From Stropharia rugosoannulata (lineage: Eukaryota > Basidiomycota > Agaricomycetes > Agaricales > Strophariaceae), in NCBI GenBank assembly GCA_028532985.1, contig JANCIK010000006.1, positions 868,001 through 932,000 on the forward strand: 64,000 nt of DNA, in the 5' to 3' direction. Under the pieces are notes generated by a model. That model was not told the DNA's origin and ran no database searches. It worked only from the letters and a program-made list of their open reading frames with translations. Made by a program: the position numbers and the translations under genes. Below, one piece after another: positions 45,001 through 57,200 of the stretch. Position 1 is the stretch's first letter. Each line of letters opens with the position of its first letter.

Positions 45001-45230
45001 AAAGCATTCAGGATATCATTCCCAAGGCGATTATGCACTTCCTTGTGAACCACACCGCCCAGCAGGTGCAAAACCGGCTTGTTGCCGCGTTGTACAAGCC
45101 GGAGCTCTTCGCGGAGATGCTCAATGAGGATGAGGCGCTCGTTGCGGAGCGGACGCGGGTCAAGGCCCTACTTGACGCCTACAAAGAGGCGTTCAAGACA
45201 CTTTCGGATGTCGGTCTCAAGTCTACGTAG
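42044..45230 (+). CDS. DNM1: Dynamin-related GTPase DNM1 (mitochondrial and peroxisomal fission)
   Basis: Starts at 42044 ([20 protein letters not shown]). Two short introns separate [11 protein letters not shown] and [14 protein letters not shown] (P-loop, G1). Further motifs: [19 protein letters not shown] (G2 Thr), [11 protein letters not shown] (G3), [10 protein letters not shown] (G4), [14 protein letters not shown] (G5 region). The middle domain has [20 protein letters not shown] and [38 protein letters not shown] and LNYFFG match Dnm1 rather than Vps1. Between the stalk halves an unusually long disordered insert B (about 44130-44740) is Ser/Pro- then Gly/His/Met-rich. The GED follows: [20 protein letters not shown] to [19 protein letters not shown], ending at 45230. 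It assembles on the mitochondrial outer membrane with Fis1 and adaptor. The gene appears intact, and is convergent with the BCS1-like gene. Confidence 0.92.
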
Positions 45231-45798
45231 GTCGGCCAGGGCGCTGTAGCATGTTGGCAGTGCCATTGCATTACCCTTTCCTGTCGCTACTTGTAAACTT
45301 GTTGATTCTCTCATTTTGGTTTACGACCTACGATAAACGCTTTAATGAATTTACTCGGATACACGTACATAAGATACATTTCTCTGTTGTCATGTTAGAA
45401 TCACAAAATGGAACCTCTATAATCGTGAATGTCATTTGTGAGCAGATCTATAATAATGAACTACTACAAACAGACGGTCGTGCAATATGAGTACAGGGAA
45501 GGCAGTCACGAGTAGGTAATGCGGGCATGGCAGATCGTGTGTGGGTTGTGCATATGCAAGCCCAGCCTGGACTGAGTTTCCGATCAGATCACTGGGCAGC
45601 ACAACCCAACAGGGCGCACCGTTTGTTCATACGTAGTTGAGAGCAGAGACAGAGTTGCAAATCACCTAAGGCACGTCAAGCAGAGACAGACAAATTGACA
45701 AGCAGAGATATCATCATCGGGCGGCAGACGAACGGGGCCTGCTATTCCTCGCACGGGGGAATAAATATGGCACAGGATAGATCACATGCACAGAGCGT

Positions 45799-48700
45799 TT
45801 ACGGCGCGGCCTCCTCGGAAGCGGGAGCGGATGGCGCCTCGCCTTCAGGCGCAGGCATAAGCGCAGCAGTGGCAGTGGCGGCGGCGGTCTTGTTGACGGA
45901 GACCCATTTCTCCTTGGATTCGTCTTCGGCTGCCTTCTCGGTCTCCTCTTCGGATGAGGCGCTCTCCTCGGTGTCGGCGTCAATGCCTGTGCTCGTCTCG
46001 GATTCCGAGCTCTCAGTTGTCGATTCAGAGGGTGCCCCCTCCACTGGAGCTGTAGCGGATTCAGTAGAGGCAGGTGAGGCGACGGTGGATGAATCACTCT
46101 TGGCCGAGGCGTCAGCGCGGAGCTTTTTAGCCTTGGCTGCCCGTTCCTTCCGTTCCTGTTTCTGTAGCGCTGGTGTCAGCGGCCAGCAAGAATAGCTTCA
46201 CGACAGAAATACCCTACCTCTTTTGCTTCCTTCTCTTCTTTCTAATTATGCAGAGGACAAAGGAAGTCAGTACGTATGTTCGGACAGCGGGATTATTGTC
46301 AAGTCGTCACCTCTTTGGCATCCTTCTCTTCCTTCTGTGAGATAAAAAATATTGAGCCACTGGGAAAAAAACGATTCAATCAAGGGCAACGAACCTCCTT
46401 TTTCGCCAGCTCTTCCGCCTCCTTCTTCTCCTTGGCTTCGCGCTATAAACAGACACAATTGAGCTAACCTGTAATAGCTCATGCCCCAATCGAAGATTCG
46501 CACCTCAGCCTTCTCCTTCTTGAGCTTTTCGCGGGTCTCGCGCTCGGAAATGACCCACTCTGCAACCTCCTCCACGCATTCCTTAGGTCGAGTCTTGTTC
46601 TTGAGCAAGTAACCTTGCAATGCGGCGACCTAGATAATTTAAGTGAGCATATGATAAAGGCATGGGAAGGTTACCCACTCACACTCAGTTCATCCTCAGG
46701 GATTGCATCAGCAAATCGCTTAGCGAGCTCAGAGATCTCCTCCTCGGTGAGGAGGGGGATCGCATGGGTCGTCGATTTGCGCTTGGGCAGCGGAAGGTTT
46801 TTCTGGGAAGCATCCGTGGCGGCGGCGGTCGATGACGTCCCCTCCACAGCGGGAGTTGATGGTTTGAAGGGGAAGAAACATTTGAAGATGCCCTCCGCCT
46901 GCCATTTGGTAGCGTGCGTAAAATTCACCCATACGTCCATTCGGCCGGGCCGGCTGAGGGCTGGGTCGAGACGCTCAATATGATTTGTGGTCGCAAATAA
47001 AAGTCTGGAAAGAAATATCAGAATGGGTGATGATATAACACACACATATATATAATTGAATTGAGACGTACCGGCCTTCAGCTGCTGCAACCCCGTCAAG
47101 ACTGTTCAGAAGGCCACTTAAGCTGAGCGTAGATCCGTCTGAGGCTTCAGTGGCAGCGGCATCTTTTGTTGCTACTGTTGGTGCCCCTGTCGACTTATCG
47201 TCACGAGACACTGAGCGTGTAAACGCTGCATCCAGATCCTCCAGTAAGAGAATGCACCTAGTAAATGGTGAGATTATATTGAGGAGTAATAATACCATTT
47301 GGGGTACGAACCTCGACGGAACATTACCCATTAAGGTGGTCAGGGTGTTGTCACTCATCCTGAAGAGCACCGTATTTAGGAACTTCCGAGTTATAATGCT
47401 AATGAGACGTACCCCTTTGATGATAACGAGACGACGTAGATATCAAGGCCTAGCTCTCCGGCCAAAGAATGAATTAGCGAAGTCTTCCCGCTACAGTGAA
47501 CAGTGAATATTGATTCATGAATATATTGTGAACATATAAAAACCCACCTTCCTGGAACACCGTGGAGTAGATAACCTCTCCTGAATGGAATACCTTTACA
47601 AGCATCAGATGAAAGAATATTTATAATTAGTTGTGGCTGCACACCTCTTTCCGCATACCTGGGATTCAGCAAGTTGGGTCAGCGCTGCTAAAATACACAC
47701 AACTAAATGAGAGTTATCGCATACCATTCTTCGGAACACAAAAAGTCCTTGCAGTCTGCAAGAAGCATATCCTTAACCCCAGGCTGCAGAACGATAGAGC
47801 TCATCGGTCTCTTCTGACGAGCGCCATTCCACCGCCAACATCCATATGATCTATCAGTAAATGGCGTGTATGATTAGTGCGCTGACTGCGGGTGATTAGA
47901 ATGTAGCGATCTTACGTGTCAGCCATAAAAATATGGACACGGTGTTCGGCGTCTTTCTCATACTCGCGCTTTGCCTCCAATACTAGCTTCTTCAGTACGT
48001 CGTTATTTCGAGCGACAACGCTAAATGATGTTTAGAGAAAGGGGTGCTAAGCTTAACCATAACCGTACCTAATCTTAAGTGAAAACCCGCCATGGCGATA
48101 GTCGGGATATTGCTTTGTCCTAGTAATCTATAAGGGAATGAGATATGGCAGAATGGGCGAGTTACTAATAGCGCACCCTAAGCCAATGACCCCGGTAGTA
48201 AATTGTGTGCGTAGTATCTTGAAACAAGCACCGGTAAGGCGATTGATTTCGCATGAGTCATAATAACTCACCGAGACTGGGCATGAACGCGACTTTGCGC
48301 TTCCGCCTCCCATGCACAAGGGAGTCGTCGTCTTCTTCCTCTTCATCCAAATCCCCCGTGGTCGACTGTGTAATGGTATTGCGATTTGCTGAGCGCGTAG
48401 TGATTTCGAATTCTCGGCTTCTTCCCCACGAAGGTTGCTAAATGAAATAGCGCGTTGATGAGTATCAGCTATTAATGTCGCTATGTAGATTGCGTACTTT
48501 TGCGAGCCAATGCATAAGCCTACATTAATCACATTAGTATTATACACTGGGTTTATAAAGATGACTCAGCTACTGACCAGTCATAGGGATAGTCGTCTTC
48601 GCTGAAGTGTGCCGTAAGGAAGAAAGCTTTGAAGATAAGATGAAATAGGGTCTACCAAACGAAAGGGGGACTCACAATCTACAAAGCCATTCCATGCCGA

Positions 48701-48868
48701 GACGGATGCACGACGGGCAGTCTCTACTGTGCCACCAATAACCACCAATTTCTAACGACGATGGTCAGACAACTAATATAACAGCGCTTAATGCGAACTT
48801 ACCAGCGTGTCCTGAATAGCTCCAGTGCTCATCCCTAGGGGGGATAACATGCTCTTTATCGCGTCCAT
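45799..48868 (-). CDS. BCS1-like mitochondrial AAA ATPase
   Basis: Starts at 48868 (MDAIKSML...). N-terminal exons carry a membrane-type segment ([20 protein letters not shown]) and the BCS1-N region. The AAA core runs over about 47680-46900: [15 protein letters not shown], then [18 protein letters not shown] (Walker A, split by a ~58-bp intron), [16 protein letters not shown] (Walker B), [20 protein letters not shown], and [20 protein letters not shown] (sensor and Arg finger). The insert around 46870-46790 is Ala/Ser/Thr-rich. After the AAA domain comes [18 protein letters not shown], a Lys/Glu-rich coiled coil, and an acidic Ser/Glu/Ala-rich tail of about 100 residues ending at 45799. Yeast Bcs1 inserts Rieske protein into complex III; basidiomycetes have several BCS1-like paralogues, and the long charged tail here suggests a paralogue rather than true BCS1. 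Confidence 0.85.
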
Positions 48869-51800
48869 GATAATAGTTGAGGAGGGGAGGGGAAGGTAGA
48901 GGCGTAAATAGGATGCAGAGGCGGAGTCCTTATATGGTTGGCTCTTATATTTGCCTCGTGTCAATGCAGATTCATCCAGGGTAACAGCATCCTCAAGGAG
49001 AATGACCGCGGTTCTGTCCCTTTATCCCGATGAGAATATATGGACCGTGCGATCTGGGGTTGGGCGAATCTCACTTTTAGATCAAATCTAAGCCGCCCTC
49101 AGCCACCGCCAGAAGACCGGAATGCGCCCCACCTCTCTGAGCTTCTGCGCCCAATATGTTCAGTATAATCCTATCTCATGTCCGCCTTGAGCTCTTGAGG
49201 AGACAATTTCCCAACGGTTTTCCAATAAACCTGGCATCGTGGCGCTGATGAATTTGACCGTCTCGCAAGCGCGGCATGAATATTGATGGCCCTATGTATT
49301 TCCATATGGACTTGCGATGATGACGGTATCCGAACGGTATCTCCGCAACCAGCGACTGAGCCTGTGCGACAGCCTGTGCGGACGAGTCAGAGAGCGCGCG
49401 TTCACCGCCCAAACTTGGTCAGTATGACGCATAACGCACCCACGCACTGCCGCATACCTGATAACAAGAATTAAGACAGCAAGGCGCCGCTCGCTTTCTG
49501 CGTACTACGTGATCCCTGAACATAAAGAGCTACACAGCATCCGGGCTAGTTTCTGCGACGGCTAAGTCGGATTCCTAAGGCAAAGATAATTCAACCCAGC
49601 GGAAACCCCATATGAGAAACTTACGGCCGGAATGCGGCCACATGCCATTCATCTCTGACTTTCAATGCCCACGACTGCCCGACTCGCTCCACTACGCCTA
49701 AGGGTCCACCAATGGCTTCCAACAGGTGTCAACTGGCGCACTTCACGTCTGACTCATATCCAAGTATCAATTTCAGATGTACAATAGATCGAAATTTACT
49801 CAAGGATATTCCTAGTCATTGGAATCCTGCTATATATGACTCCGGAGAAAATGGTGTGCTGCGTTCAGATGGCATTACTTAGTCTGGATACCCAATATGC
49901 GCAGAACCACGAGCTAGGCTGCGGCTACGGTATCTCTCGGCGGCGCGCGTGCAGGATCACTTCAAGGTCATAACACACAATCCAAAACACTGAGTCTGAA
50001 GCAGCCTTGTCCGACATGATAAGTGGTAAGGAATCGAAATTAAATGAATAGCTCACAGAAATACGTCTCTGATGTTCATTGACGTGTACTGACCAGCGAC
50101 GGCGAGCGAGGGATTTTCTAAGGATTATAGTCGGCCGATAAGTAAACGTAATTGTTGAACGGGAAGCAATAGACCATTCTCCATCAAGGATCGCGTACAA
50201 GCCTCGTTATCAACCACGCTGCACAGTGGGCTCAAAAGTTACATTCAGTTCCGGCCCGTGCATACGGCGCACCTACACAGCTAGTACGTTTTTGGCAAGG
50301 AGGTGTATGTACCGGCGACATTGCGTCGCGCAGGGTTCTGTGCGTCATTGGGATTCCAAGCGCGGATACGAGTGTAAATCCGTGGACGACTTTACTTACC
50401 TAGTTCACTTGCCCATGGCGATTATCTCAGGCCGACAAGGTCTTGTGTCAGATCGTCTTGACTGATGCTTGTAATTGCATTTTAGAAGCATAGTTATGAC
50501 TGTTACATCGCACTATCTTCCATTGATGTGTATTGGCTGCACATCTTTTATCTGCTAATCAAGTTTATCTTCTGCTACGCGCACGGAAATTGTATAAGAC
50601 TTACACACCTAGAACTACGCGTCGGCTTGCGAATGTTATAGAACTGGTGTGCTGAACGACAATGTGATGACCAGAATAAAGTTGCTGTGCGTGAGACGGC
50701 GCTCCGAGAAGAATGACAGGCGCGCTGGAATGATTGACTGTCCCGTTCTTGTAATAGCACTTTGCGTCAGATCTCATTAATCATAAGTGCGAGATACAGC
50801 ACAGCACCTCACAGCACACATACAAATATGACATAAAAAAACAAGAGAGACCTCTCAACTGAGGTATGTATGTTCCCACTGATATAACTGATGGAAGGTT
50901 GCCAAAGGGAGGAAGAACATTATTCCCCAATTGCGGTCTTGTCGCCCGTGCACTATTAGATGGCCTAAGAAGCAATTGAGCAACGCAGTTGGAATCTATG
51001 ATCTACATGCACTCACCTGTCTACTGATGTTATATGATTGATAACAACATCTACAAAAAGCATTTCCTTTCGACAAACGTATAGAAAAATCAGGGTCGAA
51101 CAGTCCGAAGAGGCACCCGTGGATCCGAGGCAACTGATTAGCGCCCAATGTTGGTATCATGCACCACCCGTTTACATGAAGATTCATAGATAAAGAGTTA
51201 GAGAGAGAGATAAAAGATGTGACTAATGAGTTAGTCATTGGTTAGTCACAGTGAAGAAGATGGATTTGCAGCACACCTTCACAGCATTGCGCAATCCACC
51301 TGATATAGTTCTTGATCTTCTTCATTTGGCGGTTTCGACACATCCGACGTTGACAGAAAGGGAATATGGAGGCTGGGAATCCGGGGTACTTACAGAAATG
51401 ATGACCATGAGTTTGGTCCATCGATATAATCTCACAGATTGCCAATTTGAGAAATACGAGGTCTGATTAATGTTCCAAAAATGCTTCATCCAACGGAGCG
51501 CACTGGACGCAGCCAACCCCATGTTAATTGGAAAGTCAATGGAAACTCTGCCAAGCAAAGAGGGTCGTCATTTAGGCATAGAAGACAAACTGAAATCAGC
51601 CTGAGCAGCTGAGCAAGAGAGGCAAGGATGTAGCACTTACACATTGGCCACTTACATTTACGGAAAATTCAAAGAATGTCGGATTGTAGGGTGGATTATG
51701 TGTGGCGTGCGACTGAGCCTTGAACTCGCGCGAGGAAAAGTTATTTTGTAGCTTTTGCCGGTGGGCGGCTGTGAGAACTGCACATCGCAGAAGGCCTGCA

Positions 51801-53130
51801 CATAGCGAGAGACGCTGCTCCGTGCCGGATAGCACACGTATTGCCCGGGTATGTGTCGTGGGCCTTCGCATGACTGAAATGAAATGAAGACAGAGCGTGA
51901 GCTTCCGACGCACAAGCGGCTTCGTGCCACGGCGCAGCGGACTCTCGGTAGAGATACAATGAGAGGCCAAAGTCAGAGTTATGTCCGGGACATTTACGTG
52001 TTGCTGTATGCGTTATGAAAATTTTTATCAAGGCCAGTGAGATGAACAGACAAACATACAGATAGATAGACAAGCGGCGTCGATGTGTCTTTCTAGATCA
52101 TGAAATAATCTTGAGGTCGTGGCGCAAGCTGGATGAAACTATGGAAAGGAACTGCCGGATACGGAGATGGAAGCAAGGGTATCTTGACCTTTAAAGCGGC
52201 GACACGTCTTCTTGCCCGAGTATCTGATGCCTCGTAGGATATGAAGACAAATAGTAATTAAGACCATGGAGAACGAAATGTCCTCTATCCAGTGCCATTC
52301 AACAACAAAAAGAGACGGGTCTGGCAACAAGAAAGGCCAAACAAAGATTGGTGAAGTTTTAAGATCAGGCTCTTTGATCCAGCATAACTGAGGGTGCATG
52401 GAAGCAGTTACGGAGATTATGGTACTGTGAGCCTATTTCTTAGCTTTCATGCCGGATTTTCGCTAGACAAAACCCTCCACTGAACGCGGCGAGAGGGCAA
52501 ATGTTAAGCAGGCGGAGCGGATGATGGGGGTTTGGATAATAGATCGATTGGTTACGTAAGTGGAGTAATTACGTTGAAGTCAAGAAGGCTTGAACTTGAG
52601 CTGGTGCCCCTTTGGAGCCTGGCAGGTAAGTAATACGTTGACAATACGGCTCCTAGTGTACGTCTTTAAGACTATAAGCGCCTGTCATACAGGACTACAC
52701 GACGGGGAGTCAATGAGATAAGTCTTACCGATATTAATTTAAATGTCCGTTGCCACTATTACTCTATGTATTGGGCATTTGCGGCTTTGCGCAAGGCATA
52801 CGAAGGGGAAGAAATTCGTCTCATTGGTTCATGTGTGCATATATGCTCGATATGAAATGCATGTCCATCGAGTTCAAGGGTACCGCGTGTCATAAACACT
52901 TGCATATTCGGTAGTGATATATTATATGAATATCACGTATGCAGACTTTGTTTATCGTAAGACGAGTAAGGTATAAATTGTAACGTGTCGTTGATTAGTT
53001 TTATGAGTCTAGAAATACAATGCCTTATCATACAAATCATCCTGACTCCAAATATCAGCTACAATGGAAATGAAAGGGTTAACCAGGGGCTCACCCAGAT
53101 GGTTCAGTGTTCTAATATGCCCGTAAATCC
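48869..53130. other. 4.3-kb interval without a convincing gene
   Basis: All open frames are short (60-125 codons) and do not link through plausible introns into anything recognisable. There are no long repeats. A small inverted pair gtgactaa/ttagtcac occurs at about 51220-51249. I see no transposon domain; a decayed element is possible. Confidence 0.6.
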
Positions 53131-53952
53131 CTAGTCTATCCGGGGTAGTAGCCCTCCCATTTCCATCTCTTCCAACTGCATATCCTCTGGTCGCATGACG
53201 TTCAGTCCCTCTGACATCTCGCGTTTAACGCATAGTTGCTCAGCAACTATGATAGTAAGAGTGGCACCACCGAGAAGCACCACCCAGAAGAACAATGATG
53301 TCGGCAGTGCTGCAGAGTAATATGTGGTTAAAACCAAATGAATGAATACGAGGGTCAACGCGAAGTCGAGTATAAGCCGCGGTCGTCGGACAAGTTTGTA
53401 GAGGTAATAGATACTGTGCGCACGCGATGTTCAGAGGGTTGTAAGCTTTAAGGGAGGGAAGAACCACGTACTCTGCGGAACACGCCACAATCCAGCAAAA
53501 GGCGATAACCCAGCCTCTGATGGGGTCCAAACTTCCATCCCACTGGTCATCTTTCCACCCGTAGCCTACTTTCCTTCCACCACTCCAAGCCCACCATCTC
53601 TCTCCTATTGGCATTCCTATGACGGTGGGACGACCGGCCATCTGCCGCCAATCCATAATCATACCTGTCGCACTTGGTGAGTTTCATGAAGTGGGTGATT
53701 GGTGGGTGAATGAAAAACAACATACCAACATTGGCAGCTCCTCCTTCGTACTGCAGCGAAGAACGCTCTGAAAAGGCGGCGAGAAGAGGGGGCACGATAA
53801 CAGATAACGTCAAATAGTGCAAGGCTTGCATAGAAAAAATCTACAATGGATATTCTATCGGCGATGCTAGACCTCAGTGGATGGCAATGACGGACCTGGG
53901 ATAGAAGGAGGACGGGGTCCCAGTTGGACAGGGTTGTCTTGCTGGGAGCCAT
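53131..53952 (-). CDS. SYS1: SYS1 Golgi membrane protein
   Basis: Four-helix Golgi protein that recruits the Arl3/ARFRP1 GTPase to the trans-Golgi, needed for Arl1-dependent trafficking. The start at 53952 gives MAPSKTTLSNWDPVLLLSQ (the conserved WDP-x-LI-x-Q start of the family). Then after a short intron a helix with LTLSVIVPPLLAAFSERSSL and an acidic-Tyr segment. A ~30-residue insertion with GERWWAWSGGRKVGYGWKDD follows. It continues with GWVIAFCWIVACSAE and, after another intron, RPRLILDFALTLVFIHLVLT TYY-type sequence, then ALPTSLFFWVVLLGGATL and IIVAEQLCVKREMSEGLNVM, and ends acidic at 53131. Longer than yeast Sys1 because of the loop. It is head to head with the dipeptidyl aminopeptidase gene; 258 bp lie between the start codons. 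Confidence 0.85.
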
Positions 53953-54210
53953 ATTAAAAGTATACTAATGACTCTAGCAGCTGGAGTTTAAAGGATTTCC
54001 ATAGAGTGAAGGGGGAGGTTAACAAGGGGCCGAAAAGGGGCCGGCGCATTCAACTTTGACGTGAGGCAGTGCAGCGTGGAAGTGTTATGGGGTTAGGGCT
54101 TGTTAATTGTCGTCTTCCTTGAAGTTCGAACAGTGCTTTATTCTTGCTTACCATCACTACTTTGCCAAGCGCCGTCCCTTGTTCCCCATCTCCACCTACT
54201 CTAGGGAAAT
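53953..54210. promoter_or_regulatory. Short bidirectional promoter region (SYS1 / dipeptidyl aminopeptidase)
   Basis: Only 258 bp separate the two divergent ATGs, so both promoters must share this interval. It contains pyrimidine-rich runs (cccttgttccccatctcc) just before the + strand start. No specific transcription factor site is claimed. Confidence 0.5.
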
Positions 54211-57200
54211 ATGCAGAAGCCGGGCGACATGCCCTACTCTGACAACGTAGAGGCCCAGTCGTCTGCTCCAGAGATGAGACAGACAGGCGGCAAGACAGGC
54301 TTCGTGGATCCGTTGGTTGCTCGTCCGAAGACTTACTACGGTGAAGGCCCCTTCGATCCACCGAGCTCAGACGACGAAGACGAAGACGGCCCAGCTATGA
54401 AGATTCCGGAGGAGGACATTGAGAATGTCTCTTTGCTGAGTGGTCGTCTTCATACGCCGACGTCGCCTGGGAGAGCAGAGCGGGGAAATATGAGCCCTCT
54501 TCGCAGCGCTGGTATATACGAGGTGCGCTATATGTCGCGTATGACTTTACTTTTTGACTTAAATAAACCAGAGCCGCGCGTCAGTACGGACACTTGCGAT
54601 TATCCTGGTCTCTTTGGTGTCCCTTGCTGCAATTATTGGTGTCATTGCCGGGTTCGCATACTCTGGAACGTCTTATCGAACGCGTGGGCAGCAGCGCATT
54701 ACTATGGACCATGTTTTCAATGGCACTTTCTACGCCAGGCAACCAGACCTGAACTGGGTTGCGGAAGGTAAGTGGCGCTCTCAAAATGCAAGCCATCCGG
54801 GCTCATATGAGGGCGCATATAGCTGGTGACGGCGTTTTCTCTCTGTCAGAAGAAGGATTTATCAAATTAGTTGACCTCAAATCCAACACTACTGAGGATC
54901 TTATTGCTTATTCGGATATTAAAGACGTACGTTATATATATTGTTAATCATCAACGCCAGTCTTACTAGGACAACTACAGGAACACGGAAACGCACTATC
55001 TTTTGCGCAATGGAAATTGTCTGATGATATGAAGTATTTACTTGTAAAGGCTGACTACCGCAAAGTGACCCAACTTCTTCACCTAATCTAACAAAGCGAC
55101 TGACGACTCGTATATTTGTAGCAATGGCGCTGGTCTAGCTATGGCAACTACTACGTGCACAACATTGACCAGAAAACCACATACCCAATCATACCCCCAT
55201 CTAATCCTTCTGCGACCTCTTATGCAACGTGGGCGCCAACTGGCAATGCTATCGCATTTGTTAATAATAATGATCTTTATGTTCTTCCCTCAGCCGAGTA
55301 GGCATTTTGCTTCTCTACCATAAACTAATCTCTAATGTACTTTTGCAGACCAAACGCTAGTCCGATCAGAGTAACCAGTACAGGAAACACGTCGCTCTTC
55401 CATGGTGTCCCAGATTGGGTCTACGAAGAGGAAATTTTCTCTGCTGACTTTGCTCTTTGGTGGTCCCCAGACTCTTCAAAGGTTGCTTTCCTCTCTTTCG
55501 ATGAAACTGCTGTCGCGGAATTTTCGTTCCCCATCTATAACCCCACACAAAATGCGTCCACGGTTATACCCTACACATCTGAGGTGATCATGAAGTATCC
55601 CAAACCTGGTTACAACAATCCCCTCGTCAGCGTCCGAGTATTCGACGTCGCGGCATTTCTTGACGAAGATGCCGCCGTTGCGTCCGTTGACGAAGAAACC
55701 CTTGTACTCGACTGGAAAGACCGTCACCCCTTGAACGATAGCATTATCGCAGAAGTCGCATGGGTCGGAAACAACTCACTGATCTTGAAAGAAGTCAATC
55801 GTAATGCTGATGATGGCCATGTTGTTCTCTTTGACTTGAACCAAGCAATTTCTGCAACGGCTCGCAAAGAAGGAAAGGTCGTACGGAAACTTGGGAAGCA
55901 CGGTGAACAAGGCGATGACGGGTGGATTGACCATGTTCGTTTTATGTGCTCTTTGCTCACCAATTTAATACTAAATTTCTTTCCGCCTAGGATCAATCAA
56001 TACGTCCTGTCCCGTCCAATCTGAAGGCGTTTGTGGGGACCAATGCTTACTTGGATATTGTCCCTACACCAGAAGGATATAATCATATAGCATTATTCAA
56101 CCCTGCTCACTCTAGTACGCCACAATTTATTACTGGGGGGAAGTGGGAAGTAGCAGGTGGCATAGCAGGGGTGGACTCCTCCAAAGGCTTGGTGTACGTC
56201 TTTGTTTTGCCGTCTACTGACTAACAACTGAACGTCATGCGTTGAACAGGTACTTTAGAGCAGCCAATCCCTCCACGGAAAGACACCTATACTCTGTCCC
56301 CATTCCCACCAGTAGCTCACAATTGACCACCGAACCAAAGGCTTTAACAGACACCTCGAAGCCTGGGTATTATTCGACGGGATTCTCGCCTGGCGCTGCC
56401 TTTTACGTCCTGAGCTATCACGGTCCGAGTACGCCATGGACAAAGGTAATCGATGTCGATAGGCCTGGTACGTGCTGTATTTTTGTTTGCTTCTCGCTGT
56501 CGTCATGGGCGATGTAAGCTAACGTGCTGGACGATCTGGATGTGCCTTGAATGGCTTTCCGCTTCTTTTATTGGCACCCTTGTTTCCCCTTCGTTTTTAA
56601 ATTGCTAACTGATTTCCGTACAGAGGCTGCGCTTGTTCTGGAGGATAACGCGCATCTAGCGAACGTAACAGCTCAATACGAAACAGCCACTGTGGTGTAC
56701 TCGACGTTTGAGAACGATGGTTTCGGTACGTAGAGTGTAGTCTCCATGATTAGCATGCGCACATCTGACCGGCTGTATGTAATTGTGGTATCATCGCGTG
56801 TTGCTCTCCGCGGTGGACAGAATTTAACGTAAAGGAAATTAGGCCACCCAGGATGGACGACTCGGGTCGTACCAAGTACCCAGTCCTATTCCGTGTGTAT
56901 GTGGTTCACCTGTTTGATACGCTTAGATTGATGCTGACTTATCGAACTCGTAATTTTTTTTATCATACCGCTCACGTACGCCCTCTTTTCGGCATGCATG
57001 ACGTATACATGAACACTGGTTTTATTTTGTCGACTTCCGTTTCCCACTTTCGGTCACTGCATCTCCTTCCGCCCGGGACGAATCTGTCTCCCGCTCTTCC
57101 TGCGGCTGATGATCAAATACATATATGGACTTGACCAACTTTCTATGGCTTTGGCTCTCTCATGTCTACGAATGACGCGTGTGCGCGCGATGTGCTGCTT

